Shown here in pieces: positions 10,201 to 24,500 of a DNA stretch of 64,000 bases. Under the pieces are notes generated by a model, which worked only from the letters and a program-made list of their open reading frames with translations, was not told the DNA's origin and did not search any database. The translations under genes were made by a program, and so were the position numbers. How positions within the stretch are numbered: position 1 is the first letter of the stretch; each line of letters opens with the position of its first letter. Source of the DNA: Apostichopus japonicus (taxonomy: Eukaryota; Echinodermata; Holothuroidea; Aspidochirotida; Stichopodidae); the NCBI RefSeq assembly GCF_037975245.1, contig NC_092569.1:10277001-10341000 (forward strand), in the 5' to 3' direction.

Positions 10201-12813
10201 TTCTCTCTTTCAGGTCACTAATACATTCCTCATCTTTATCTTTTGTTAATACCCCAGTATTCGCAGGTCTCGATTCACTTTCCTGTGCTTCATAAGTCGT
10301 TGGTTTCTCTGTGTCCTCGTAAGTCGTTGGCTTGTCAATTGGGTTCTCGATTTCCGTGTCCTCATCCATTGTTTCCGTGTCGTCCTTTTCATCTCAGTGG
10401 TAACTCGTGTGGCCCAGCTTGTTGCATTTGTAACAGAGGATTTCAGGGCAGCGGTTCCTTGAATGCCCTTGTTGACCGCACTCTCTACACGTGTATTGTG
10501 GGCACTCTCGCATTATGTGATCATCTGATAAGCAGAGATTACACACCCGTGATTGTCCATTGTGCTTTAATCTTAAGTGAGTTCCCTCTATAGTGATTGC
10601 GTACGGTAGAGACTTTACACTGTTTGGTAATTCGAGTCTAACGTATCTGATGCCATTTTCTATGTCGGGGTAGTCTTCGTAATATTTACGTACCCATGGG
10701 GATCTTAGTTTGCATCCGTATTCTTCCAGTTTTCCGGAGATTTCATCATCGGTAATGTACATTGGGACTCCAAAAACACTTACGGTTATTATGGTCTTGG
10801 TCACTCCCATGATGTCACATACCTCGTTCCCTATTTTTAATCCAGTTTCTTGGATAAGTTCTGCCTCTTCTTTGTTTTTTACCGTTAAGATCCACTGTCC
10901 TTGAGTCTTAACACACCCGAGAATATATTTCTTTCCAATGTCGTTGGCCAAAGACTTCAATATGTCCGTAGATTTAAAATTGGCATCAACAAGCTTCACA
11001 CTGTTGGTTTTCAACACGAAACTGCTTGGCGGCATTTTCGCAGATCCGGTACTCATTTTCTGAGATAAAGCCTGGCGCCAAGTGGCGCCTTGGCACTTGT
11101 ATCGTTTGAAAAAACTTGTACAAATTATATCAATGTTATGCCAAATTCGTAATAAAATCCTCCTGTTTCACAGGATAATGTTAAATACCTCAGAATGAGG
11201 CCAGAAAAATGCACGAAAGACAGAAAATAAGTAAATAATCGAGAGCCGTTGAAGAGATGTTTCCGCTCTGATGTCAAGGCGACTAATCATAAACTAATCA
11301 ATTATTACTTTGTTTTTCCTTACTTTATACGCAGGTCATTACTTTTATGATTCTCGCCATAATTGCAACTCTAATGAGTGCAAGTTGCTGTTGTGCACAG
11401 GCGTTACAAGCTGCCTTTTATCGGGTAAGGACCAATTCAAAACCCAGTATATAATTCAAAGGATTCTCAGTCGTCTATAAATGACATTCTTTTGAGGAAA
11501 AAAGAATCACAAATCTTATCAATGACATCATTTCGTGAAAGATAATGTTGCTTACAAACCGTCACTCTCGAAATGATAATGTCAGACAGCCAGCTTTGAG
11601 GAATGCAGTAGCTGACATCATGGTCGTAACACAGACTTGCAATGGATCTAATAATCGGCGGTCAGATAAACATGGCCGGACACTTACAATATTACTCCAT
11701 TTTACTGGTTTAAATATCTTCATATGTTCAAACCAATTGAGCATAATATATGATAAAACAGTAGACCCTATACTTGTCTATAGTACGTCACATCCTGAGT
11801 ACCACCCCCCCCCCCAAAAAATCGCTCCCCTCTCTTTCTCTACCTACTTCTCTCTCTGCCGATCTTTACCTCTGTGCTTCTCAGAAACATTCGACTATCA
11901 CAAATATACGTAATAACTTAATAAAGAACAAAGTTAGCTCAAATTTGCTAAACAACGAGTTGAGTGTTTTAGAATTTGTTTGTCCAATTTTAAATTGCCG
12001 CTATGCCGGAACTAACTTTGTGACGTTATAAAGTGATAAGCTAATGATGAATTTAATTGGTGAAGCGAAATAGCAGTCACTTTCCCTTCATGAATTCAAC
12101 ATAGGTCTGCTATTCATTTTTCACCTTCATTTTTCTAGCAAGGATACGGTCGCCGCGCCGCTTACATCATAATATGTCTTGCGTATGGACTGGAATTCCT
12201 GTCGTGCATTATCGGGGCTAGTTACACCTGTGTTGCTCTCTGTGGTGCAAATACACAAGAACTGCAACACGTGGTAAGTTTGCTGCTGCTTAGAAATACC
12301 ACGTCCTTGCATATAATATGACTGATGACGTGTAACATATATTCAAGAAGGTTGATAATCCACTGAGCAATGAAATGGCATTAGCTCTACCGATATCATA
12401 TGGTACAGCATGTACACCCTTAATTAGTTTTCCATTTACACTCAGTATATCCTACGTTGAAAACAATATATTACCATACCGAGTAAACAACAAATGAAAT
12501 GAACTTTTAAAAGACCACTTGCAACAAACAAACAGCTATTACATGAGCCCAGTGTATTGCCTGTGTTGTTGTTGGTTATTTTTCTTTTGTTCTGTGTGTA
12601 TGATATTGTATAAGAGTGAGTTTTTTTGTTATTTTATTGTCTTTCCAACAGATTGTTTACCAACCTTACGCCATGCCGCCAGGACACGGTAATGCAGCGA
12701 ATCTGTATCCAGGTGTAGTCTATATGGCCAACCAACCAGCTTCCGGTAGCTATGGCAGCCCGCCAACTTACGAGTTCGCCACGTCTCAACCAGAGCATAA
12801 GACTTATGCATAA
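4265..12813 (+). CDS. MS4A/CD20-like four-transmembrane protein, five coding exons
   Basis: Coding exons are 4265-4498, 5426-5479, 11335-11424, 12139-12273 and 12652-12813. All have GT-AG borders and phase 0, giving 224 codons plus TAA. Residues 1-40 are Pro/Gln-rich. Membrane segments lie at about 41-61 (GSLIITCGIVQIILGIVLLV), 69-88 (CVGWGIWNGVFAIITGSFGI), 97-116 (VITFMILAIIATLMSASCCC) and 133-160 (AAYIIICLAYGL...CIIGASYTCVAL). The WGIWNGVFAIITGSFGI block is typical of the CD20-like/MS4A family. An NGT sequon at 65-67 falls in the first outer loop. The cytosolic tail (172-224) is Tyr/Pro/Gly-rich and has a PPTY motif at 208-211, a potential WW-domain ligand. ATG 4265 is chosen because an acceptor (ttttttctag) lies 24 bp upstream and homology begins there. 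Family members act as membrane adaptors or channel-associated proteins; the specific role here is unknown. Intron 2 (5.9 kb) contains a SINE, a MITE and a LINE. Confidence 0.85.
5571..5818 (-). repeat. tRNA-derived SINE, copy 1
   Basis: Read on the minus strand, the head carries an A box (ttagctcagtgg, near 5810) and a B box (ggttcgagtc, near 5765). The body includes gacctcggtcagc and cctgcttgcagg-like sequence, and the tail is an (ATGT)-type simple repeat at 5571-5592. The same family recurs at 21570-22000 (minus) and 27836-28065 (plus). It is in intron 2 of the MS4A-like gene. Confidence 0.75.
5931..6289. mobile_element. hAT-like MITE with 8-bp target duplication
   Basis: The 359-bp element begins CAGTGGCGTAGGAA and ends TTCCTACGCCCTTG (imperfect terminal inverted repeats). 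It is flanked by ataacacc at 5923-5930 and again at 6290-6297, an exact 8-bp direct repeat as hAT transposition produces. The interior is rich in G and C homopolymers and has no transposase ORF, so it is non-autonomous. Confidence 0.8.
7041..9953 (-). CDS. LINE ORF2: AP-type endonuclease and reverse transcriptase
   Basis: Uninterrupted 970-codon ORF. The N-terminal endonuclease/exonuclease/phosphatase domain (about 40-265) shows NSRSL, FTETWF, RGGGV, YRPPNG, MGDYNIDL and SDHFP, the metal-binding and catalytic blocks of APE-type nickases. The reverse transcriptase (about 490-770) shows NYRPISLLS, FLDLSKAFDTIDH (about 615-630), GVPQGSVLGP (677-686) and the catalytic FADD at 708-711. The C-terminal segment lacks an obvious RNase H. 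It would nick target DNA and prime cDNA synthesis from its own RNA. Domain order matches the Jockey/CR1 group; the exact clade needs a tree. ORF1 ends only about 30 bp upstream, consistent with a bicistronic element RNA. No frameshift or stop was seen, so it may encode active enzyme. Confidence 0.9.
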   Translation of the reverse strand: MLSLMASTILNDINGLRENNVSCKYHNIDSYNNLPPHYGISLYHHNSRSLNNKFDDVNTFISVLNNDFTLIGFTETWFNDNFSPLIKLDNYKLVEKHRNNKRGGGVCLFVYKDISFICRPDLSIFNNSIESLFIEATDINSKDKFLIGIVYRPPNGSLDEFNVNLENIFNIISNKNCKTYIMGDYNIDLTNAIKSTTFLNILYSNGFIPTITVPTRISSITTSLIDNIITNDDSTITSGVLISGISDHFPIFLKVVGKKIISNNTIYRRNYNTNNVKRFTSEIRDTYWDNVLNENDVNSAYNTFFNYLSSTYNNCFPIRQINHKQRFRKKHPWITKGILTSIKRKHKLYRRQLKSPTVMYKSMYTTYRNKLNQVIRLSKKLYFDNKFNESRNNTNHTWRTINEMLHNNRKESSYPAVFKDGDQETSDENIIANNFNNFYVNLGPSLASKIKNKGKSHETICDNNSHSIFTFPVTEEELIKIATSNLKPNKAAGYDDFKPGIIKNVIPFIAKPLTHICNLSFNTGVFPDKLKTAKVIPIYKKGDSNVYENYRPISLLSCFSKIIERLMFNRIFNFLNQYNILCKEQYGFRPEHSTELALADALNSLHTSLNNGKNCIGVFLDLSKAFDTIDHTILINKLFSYGIRGTTLNWLESYISNRYQYTLYKNSRSDLAKIRCGVPQGSVLGPLLFILYINDICHVSKLAKIILFADDTSIFFESDDIITLSSNVSNELNKFCNWFSANKLSLNVQKSNYIVFNTRNTLIWNKDICMDGKIIKQVYTTKFLGVNIDCKLSWRNHISTICSIIARNVGILSKLKYYLSENILRTLYQTLVVPHLTYCSIIWSGTYNTNLNNLIILQKAAIRHITHSAPREHTSPLFKKLNLLKVHDLIKVKLALFAYKTWNGLLPAAFDNFLTSNRDVNNHNTRHANHAHYNLYNTTIGTLSLQNRATKTWNLLMNDLKSKKSVTSFK
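9983..11056 (-). pseudogene. LINE ORF1 (gag-like zinc-knuckle protein) interrupted by one in-frame TGA
   Basis: Reading starts at 11056 (MSTGSAKMPPSS...), reaches a TGA at 10396-10394 after 220 codons, and continues in the same frame to a stop at 9983. CCHC knuckles CNLCLSDDHIMREC and CRECGQQGHSRNRC are complete. The third, CYKCNKLGHTSYH, meets the TGA exactly where its last Cys is expected, so a TGC or TGT to TGA change is the simplest explanation. The C-terminal part is polar and basic (DGADWIVVKK...). Family role: RNA binding and particle formation for retrotransposition. Stop readthrough cannot be excluded. Confidence 0.8.
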
Positions 12814-16082
<3,269 letters not shown>

Positions 16083-16084
<2 letters not shown>

Positions 16085-16806
16085 TTAACCTTCACCCAGT
16101 TATAGGTATAGCCTAACCCGTGAGACAAACTGCTGTACTAGTATTGTTTGGCCTTATTTTAACTTTTCGGGTTTTCGAGGTACAATTTTTAAGGATAAGG
16201 GTCAGCATAACTTCAATTCGACATTCGATCGGTATTTTTTATGTTCTTTTATTGTATAATCTGTTAGCATGCAAGTGCGAGAACCATATAGGCTGCATAT
16301 AAATATTATAACAAACCGTTACACAAGTATCCGATTGTCATTGTGATGTATTTACTGGCTCTCATTAAGGGGATTTAATTTGAGTTTATGCCCAATTCAA
16401 ACGGAGTGGCTTTATAGAGCTTAGAAAAGTAACTTACTTGGGTACCATTATAAGGTGACATTTATTTAACAACTTGATCACGGTTCAAACGAACTCACTT
16501 TAGCCCACAATAAGTAAAGGCTTTGTTCAGCGGTTAGAGTGTCCACCTCACTAATCCTCAGGTTTCAGGTTCAAAATTCCGCCAGGAACCAGATTCTCTT
16601 GACCTATTCAAAAATCGCTGCAATCATGGCAGTGATGATAAGCGGAGTCTTTCGTGGATTTGATATTTCTGGTTTGTGAACTTGGGAAAAGGGGTTTGAT
16701 TCTGTTCTTCACTTGGTTTCGAAACAACTTTGTTCGTCATAGCTGCACTGCGAATTGGGTGCCTTTGTCTACCTCAGTATTTGAGACTAGTTGTCAGATG
16801 CTGGGG
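16083..16806. other. Intergenic DNA with a SINE-like remnant
   Basis: No gene is seen. Near 16527-16590, gcggttagagtgtccacctc followed by a ggttcaaaattcc box resembles a decayed tRNA-derived SINE on the plus strand. Confidence 0.35.
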
Positions 16807-17987
16807 CCATGGGCGGCGATCATGGAGGGGGGGGGGACATGTCCCCCCAATATTTTAGGTGGGGGATATAGTATCTGATATCCCCCCCCCCAATATTTGG
16901 TGGCATAGTTTTTTATGTGGCTATAAATAGAAAATAATACGTGAGATTATTTATCCAAATCATATTTGGCGGTTACTAAAACTTCATCCAACACATGCTG
17001 CATGAGGTAAATGACTCTTCGTGGTCGTTTCTGTGACCTGTGACCGTATAGCATGTTGTCACTCATGATTATTATCATAATTTCTGTACATCTCTTGTGT
17101 ATGAGTGTATAAGAACGTACAATCATATATACGATCCACATCGATATGGGTTCACTGGGTTTCCATTTGGCCTGTTTCCTACAAGATTTCTAACCGCAGA
17201 CGCGTAGCCAGAGGGGACGAAGGGGGAGACCCCCCCCCCTCGAGCATATTTTTATATTTTTATGATATCGAAGTTTTATAGTAGCCATTATAAGAAGTTT
17301 TAATATTTGTACACCAATAAATTAACTGTGTCTGAATTTTCGAAAATTCCCCGACCAACATTCTTCATCATACTTCCCTCTACTCGTGCAATTTTGACCG
17401 GTCTGCTAGGGGTTAAAGGGGTTTTCTATATTGGTTGTCCATAGATGAAATTTTTTGCAACATGATGGGTATGTTTTTAAGTGAATTTATTATTCAAATT
17501 CTGAACAAATAATGGCCTTAAAACCTTGAAAAGTGGGGCTGACGGGTATATTGTGGGCCGTTACGTAGTATTACCCAAAAGCAATGATCCACAGGAGATG
17601 CGATGAGGTGTATGATGTGTGACTGGTGACAATCTTGAAAAAGGTTATGGGTGGAGAAAAAAACTATTGGGAATAACTTGGTTCTCAGGCAAAAGTGTAC
17701 ATCTGGTTGGTCATTTTCAAAGCCCGAGGAGTGCCATTTCCGGTGATCTGGGGGAGGGAGTGGCTATCAAACCAGAAATTTTCTTGTACGCTGCGGGCCA
17801 ACCAATTGTGGCGCTCCGCTTTGATAGTTATTCGCCCCCATGGTTACAAAATCCTGGATACGCGCCTATATATATATACAACATATCACGGAGCGTGAGA
17901 ACAATTTGGGGGATGAAAGTTGCTACGCGCTTGCACCCAAGTAAATGTCCCCCCCCCCCAATGTTTGAAACAAATCGCCGCCCATGG
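16807..17987. mobile_element. DNA transposon remnant with inverted termini
   Basis: The left end ccatgggcggcgat (16807-16820) is inverted at the right end as atcgccgcccatgg (17974-17987). C/G-rich subterminal blocks follow both ends. ctgggg flanks both sides (16801-16806 and 17988-17993) and is a possible 6-bp target duplication. Total is 1181 bp with no transposase ORF. A second transposon-end-like sequence (gcgtagccagaggggacgaa, about 17201) suggests a nested insertion. Confidence 0.55.
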
Positions 17988-18414
17988 CTGGGGCATATAC
18001 TCTCGTCCGTCGGATGGGGACGTTAAATGGCGGTCCCGGGAGCAGGAAAGTGAGCGAATTCAAACCCCTGCCCCTGTATCCTCTGAACACTTATCGAAAA
18101 GAAAAGGCTTGAAATAAGCCGGTGTTCATCCACGATCTAACACAGTTATAGGGTCTCAAATAAGCTATTGTAAGGCTTACTGATCCTTGTGTTTAACTAA
18201 ACTATATCCTCATTATTTTTGTGTACTTTCGTGCAACAAAATGTTCATTACTGTCGCAATGATGAATTGCAGTAAAACTGCAGGAAAAGACCTTAACATT
18301 TTGAAGGTACCGTAGCGTTTTAAAATCTTTGTATTTATTGTTTTGTGGATGTTACTAAAATATTCTAGCTTACATTTAGAATTAACAAGTTCTTGCCTGG
18401 GCTAGAGTATTTCC

Positions 18415-18596
18415 AACGTTCGCGCGGAACTGAAAATACCGAGGGAGGAATCGCGTGACATCTTGTAATTGGATTGGTTGTCAACTCATTTTGGTACTCC
18501 CTTATATTTTTACTCTAAGAACCAGTTGTGCGAAAAAAGTGAAAAACGTATACACGTGCAAATGCGATCTTAGTGGTTTTTCTCCTTTAGAACATC
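18415..18596 (+). promoter_or_regulatory. Probable NOL10 promoter/5'UTR region
   Basis: The 180 bp before the NOL10 ATG are locally CpG-richer than the surroundings (cgttcgcgcgg, ccgaggg, tcgcgtgac). They contain attggattgg (about 18468-18477), an inverted CCAAT-like pair. A weak tatatttt lies near 18502. The transcription start was not determined. Confidence 0.3.
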
Positions 18597-21500
18597 ATGC
18601 AGGTTTCCAATACAAATAATGTCAAAGTATATAACTTGAGTTCAGGGAAAAGCTTACCCGCCGTAAGTATACGAACTGAAAGCATGCTATCCAGACTAGA
18701 TTACATACTGATTAAAATTGCAGAAAAATACACATACTGTAGTGTAGCCTGTGTTGGGCTAGAGATCACATAGGTATAGGACAGGCACCCTAGCCTAGGC
18801 TGTAATTCTGCTAAGGTACAGTAAGGTTCTGAGGGTGATGTGGAAGTGTACAGTATGTACAGTAATATCCTACATCCATGTTAATTCTTTGGTTTAGTTA
18901 TGAAAGCCTTTTTGTGCATTTGTTGCCATTGGTTGGCAGCATTTGCAATTGGTGATTTCTATTTGGCCAGCAGCAGGGTTGATCTTTCAGAGTAGAGCTT
19001 GGAGAATTATGTTGTACACCAATATGTGATAGCATACAGTATATATATACTACAGTAGTTGGAATAAAAGCACTAGTCAGCGAATAACGTATTGTTCAAA
19101 TTTTGTGTGGCACTTTTGAGAGAGCTCTGAACTTTTTGTCTCTCATAAAGTAATATGTTTCCGGTGTACGAAACTGATAGCCTATGTACACACCTTTGCA
19201 TAAATTGTATACTGTAGGCTAGTGCTAATTTGACCATTTTGTGCAGCATTTTGAGATTCAGTACTGAATAACACAACTTTATGATGTGTTGTGGGAAAGC
19301 AACAATTTACAATTTACAACATATAGTAACTGTTCAAGAAATCCTCAGGGAAAGGTGGCATTTCATTAAAATCTGATTCTGCCAGTGGAGTAAAAACCTG
19401 ATGATTTTGCATGGAATCACTGTACCTTACAGCAGACGTCAGACAGCAACCCTGTGTGTATATGTGGAATCTCTTAATATGAAATGACATCCAAGTTTTC
19501 ATCATGTATAGTAGTCATACTGTACATATTTACATCAAATATCATATCAGATCTCTTCTTTTTCTTTCAGTGGCTCTCTGATAGGAAGAAAAGAGCATTA
19601 CAAAATGCAGATTCAGGTGAGTTAAACTTGATGCGGCACAACGGTTGAACGGTACATTTTGGCTATGACCACACGTTTTATGCTAGGTAGCATCTAGAGA
19701 GCAAGTGGTCATTCATGTACATAGAAACAAAGAAGATACTGTAGACATGTATAATGTAGTCCCAGATACAAAAGAATGAAATTAAATCACAGAAGGTTTG
19801 ATTATACTTTTCCATTTGGCAGTTCTACACTTATTGTACAGAGAAAAAAACTTTATCCAACATTGCTAGTTAATTTGCTCTTGTGCCTTAAACTCAGGAG
19901 ATGATTTTTTTGTTCAGCTGCCAGATATTACCCTTCATCACTGCAAGAAGTGTGTCACAGTAGGTAGTCAGTGATGTCATCCTGGTACACGATCTTCAAA
20001 ATCTTTACTTTCTCAAAGTATAATCGGGTTGTTGATCAATTAATCTTGGGAATGCAAACCAGTTGGATTGTTAGCTTGTATGTCAATGCATTCAGAATTC
20101 TAGGAGCAACAGTATATCAAAATGCAACTTTTTGTAAGGACCTTTATATCTTTCCCTGTTGAAAAGTGATCTGTACAGTAGACCTATGTTACAAAGAACG
20201 GTAGGGGTGCACCGGATATTCGGTCCGGCCGGACTATCCGGCCGGATAGTGAGCAATTATCCGGTTCCGGCCCGATATTTTTCAAAATCCGACCGGGTCT
20301 TTTTCAAAATCTGGCCTGAATTAAAAAGGTGTTGGTATTAACTTAAGTCAATGTAAACTATTTCCAAAACTTAATCAAAACATTCAAAGTAAGGAAAAAT
20401 TAGGTTTAACGTGTTTAATTTAATTTTCTCAATGGTCTGACCCACTGTTTCTAAAGATCAACCAAAATAATACTACTACTGTAATAATATGAAGCTCTTC
20501 TTGATAATATGCGTCTACCTCACCTACAGTAAGATTTGCTCCTTGTTTCATACTTCTACTTCTTATTAATGATTTTCTTTTGTGTAATGATTTTATCCGG
20601 CGGGATTTCATGTACTGTACTATCCGGCAAAATCCGGTTCCGGCCGGATCCAAAAATTTGGATCCGGTGCATCCCTTTTAAGAACAGTAGATGTTTTTGA
20701 CTCATTTACCGTGGTAATGTCACTCAACACTGTCATTGCCAGAAACATTTGAACAAGTTTTGCAAAAATGAGTGTCTTCTTGAAAAGTTACATAGTGCCC
20801 ATTGGGCACATTTGTGACTTCAATGTTATGAGATGAATCAGACATACACCATTTTAAGAAAAGAAATACCCCCCTCCCCCAATACTGTGTGTTTGATTAC
20901 AACAATTTTCTGAAGTAGCCATGGTAACAAAGTTGGGCATCAGAGGAGAGATAAATAAGATCTATCAGCTGAATAGATGGGAGGATTTTGAGGCTTTTAT
21001 GTTTAGAATTTGATTGTTTATTCTAAAGCTTAATTGTTCCTGAAATGCATCTAGATGTCTATGTTCACTCAGATTTTATATTTCAAAACACACAGTTCCC
21101 ATTACTTTCAAATGTAAGTGTTACTTGTGTTACAGTGTTACTTGTGTTATAGAGTTACTTACAATCTAGCTGACATTTTGTGCTAACATTCCTAATAGAA
21201 AGTAGTAAACTTTTTGTATGTCAGGCCTCCAACGGCAGATTAACTTTATGGATGTGTCGTTTCTTTTTGGCTAAATATTTCAACTTCTGATGAGTAGGTC
21301 TGCAGTACAGTAGTTGTTGTCTCCAAGTTGGTGTGTAACCTCAAAGGTGTTTATGAACTAATTGAAAACTGAAACTCTCTCTTTTTCTTTATTTGATTTT
21401 TTTTTCTTTCAGATTTGAAGAACCGGATCGAGTTGATCCAAGACTTTGAAATGCCAATTGTGAGCAACTGTGTGAGGGTCTCTGAGGACGGACAGCACAT

Positions 21501-24500
21501 CTTAGCCGCAGGTGAGTTACTGTTTGTGTCAAGAGGAGTACTTAGCCCATCAGGAGCGTAGTTCCAGTTCAACGGATCCTCCTGCAAGCAGGCACTCGCG
21601 AAGAAGCCTCAATGGCTTATGAAAGCTGCAAGCTGACCGAAGTCAGCTTCATATGAAGTCAGCTTCATATGAAGTCAGCTTCATATGAAGTCAGCTTCAT
21701 ATGAAGTCAGCTTCATATGAAGTCAGCTTCATATGAACTCAAGCTTCATATGAAGTCAAGCTTCATATGAAGTCAAGCTTCATATGAAGTCAAGCTTCAT
21801 ATGAAGTCAGCTTCATATGAAGTCAGCTTCATATGAAGTCAAGCTTCATATGAATTCATATGAAGTCAAGCTTCATATGAAGTCAAGCTTCATATGAAGT
21901 CAAGCTTCATAGATTCATATTTAACGTCCATGATTATGAATAGTCAATTTTCAACAACTCAATGACATACACTGATCATACTTTGTTGGTATCAAGCCAT
22001 CATTCCATACCTTGTACTCCTCAATACATTGTTTGTTAGGTACAAGATAGACCTAGAGAATGAGTGAAATCTAATAGGTGCTGTGGCTGAGTGGATAAAA
22101 GCAGTGGCATATGAAGCAATCAGGCTAAGCAATCCGGAAGTTCAGGGTTCGATACCCGGCTGGATCATAGTAGGGTGGGCTTTTCATCCAATAGCAATCT
22201 ACGGTTTTCCCATTCGAAAAGACTTTCTAAATTGAAAAGATTCAAAATTTGAGTATCAATGTTGAATTGAAAGCCATACGACGTGTAAGTGGTAACCCAT
22301 AAGGTTTCTTACACATTTGTGGTTGCTTAAGCATCGTAAAAATAACTGCTGATTATTATTCTTATAATTATTATTATTAATATGGATCTATATATTTGTA
22401 GTCAAGTCTTTGTAAGCAGTCAGCATTTCACACTTGACTGAATTTCTCATTTTGTAGACCAAAAATCCTTCAAAAATGAACCACTCACATAAAACCACTT
22501 TTCATTCATCGTCAATTAGTTCATACCATGGTATGTACAGTACAAGTGTGTTTTAATAAAGTGATCTGACTTTGAATTATTATGTGCAATGTGCACTGTT
22601 GGGACAATGAAACAGCTCATACTATACATGAGTTCTTACTAGCATCTGTTTAATTTTAATATTCTATATTGTGAATGTTACTGCACCATTTAGATTCTGT
22701 ACTGCACACACTCAAGGAGTCATCACTGTCGCCCTCAATATTCTGTAGCGATAAAAACAATGACCACCCATGGTCAAAATTTGACACCTGTTTCAGTGCC
22801 ATCCTTTGAGCAATCTGCTCCAATGGGATACTGTATTTGTGGGTTGTCTTAGTGGACCATCCTCAATATTGGATTCATGGTTTTCAATAGTACCTTCCCA
22901 AAAAAACATTTGTAATTTCCTTTTTGCAAGGGAATGCCAATGGCCTCTAACATGTACGTGCTCCCTGTCATTAACATGATTCATATTTTTGTTATTTTTT
23001 TTTAAAATTCAGGGATCTACAAGCCAAGGGTAAGGTGCTATGATCTCTCTCAGTTATCAATGAAGTTTGAGAGAGGACTGGATGCAGAAGGTAAGAATAC
23101 TTTATAGTAATAAGTAGTCGTTTGCCTTGATTTTCAGGGTGGCAAAAAAGGCGAAAATTATTGATATAAATTTCTCATACTCAATTACTGATGTAGTTCA
23201 TTAGCTTGACTAGTAGATGCAGCGAAAGTCCAAAATTGTATTTACATTTGAGCAGAACCGATATAAAATGTATCTGGGCGACGGATTGTTTAGAACCAAA
23301 TGCAATCGTTACCTAGCTTGCTCAACAGCCTTCATCTTTGGTGAAAGAAAAATTAATCATGGAGAATGTCCAAGTTTCCTCACTTGCAAACTTTGAGCTG
23401 AGAAATGTTAAAAGTGCAAACCAAACACAAAAAGCTGGTTCAGAACAAACAGTAATTTGTATATAGCAAAGTACCTTGCAAACAGAACAGATTGTTTGAT
23501 AGTTTGTGAAATAACAATTGATGTTAGGTTTAGTTTAGGAAGTTCACAAAATGAGGTATCCATGGTGGTAGTAAGTCAAAGAGAAGATATGATGTGGTTG
23601 GGTTGGGGTTGGGTGGGAGCGGTAAGAGGGATTGTTAGTTCAGGAGAAGGGGAGTTAAGAGATAAATGCCGACAACAATCTGTTTTTCTCTTTGGAATTC
23701 AGTCTCTCTTCATTTCCTTGTTTCCATAGTCGTGAAGTTGCGCATCCTTTCAGAGGACTACTCAAAGGTAAGCCATGCAAAGAAACTAAAAGACCCAACG
23801 TTACCCATCGAATACCAACACTCAGAGGGAAGCTTACAATATATGTCACCATTTAATCTGTGATTGTCATTGGGTTGTGTGTGTGGTCAACGGTAACATT
23901 TATTTACTGTATGTGTTCTACTTAACTCAAGATTTCCTTTCATGCTTTCAGGTTGTGTTCATGCAGTGTGACATTTATTTACTGTATGTCTTCTACTTAA
24001 CTCTTACCTGTTATATTACTTTCAGGTTGTGTGTGGTCAACGGTAACATTTATTTACTGTATGTGTTCTACTTAACTCAAGATTTCCTATCATGCTTTCA
24101 GGTTGTGTTCATGCAGTGTGACATTTATTTACTGTATGTCTTCTACTTAACTCTTACCTGTTATATTACTTTCAGGTTGTGCGTGTGGTCAACGGTAACA
24201 TTTATTTACTGTATGTGTTCTACTTAACTCTGACCTATTATGCTTTCAGGTTGTGCGTGTGGTCAACAGTAACATTTATTTACTGTATGTGTTCTACTTA
24301 ACTCTGACCTATTATGCTTTCAGGTTGAGGTTGTGCGTGTGGTCAATGGTAACATTTATTTACTGTATGTTTTCTACTTAACTCTGACCTATTATGCTTT
24401 CAGGTTGTATTCATGCAGTGTGACCGTTACGTCGAGTTCCACACCCGATTTGGCGTGCATCACCGTCTAAGAATTCCCAGGGTGGGTCGAGATCTTGCCT

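Larger units (their letters stand above)
6785..11300 (-). mobile_element. Non-LTR retrotransposon (LINE, Jockey/CR1-like group), nearly complete
   Basis: Minus-strand element with ORF1 (11056-9983, zinc-knuckle protein) and ORF2 (9953-7041, endonuclease plus reverse transcriptase), followed by a 250-bp 3' region ending in an (AAATAA)-like tail near 6785-6800. The 5' edge is estimated (11100-11300), not mapped, and I could not find a target duplication. It sits antisense in intron 2 of the MS4A-like gene, ending shortly before exon 3. The open ORF2 suggests a young insertion. Confidence 0.8.

Noticed and set aside
22077-22165. Possible tRNA gene
   Set aside because: A and B boxes are present but acceptor-stem pairing is missing and a SINE body follows.
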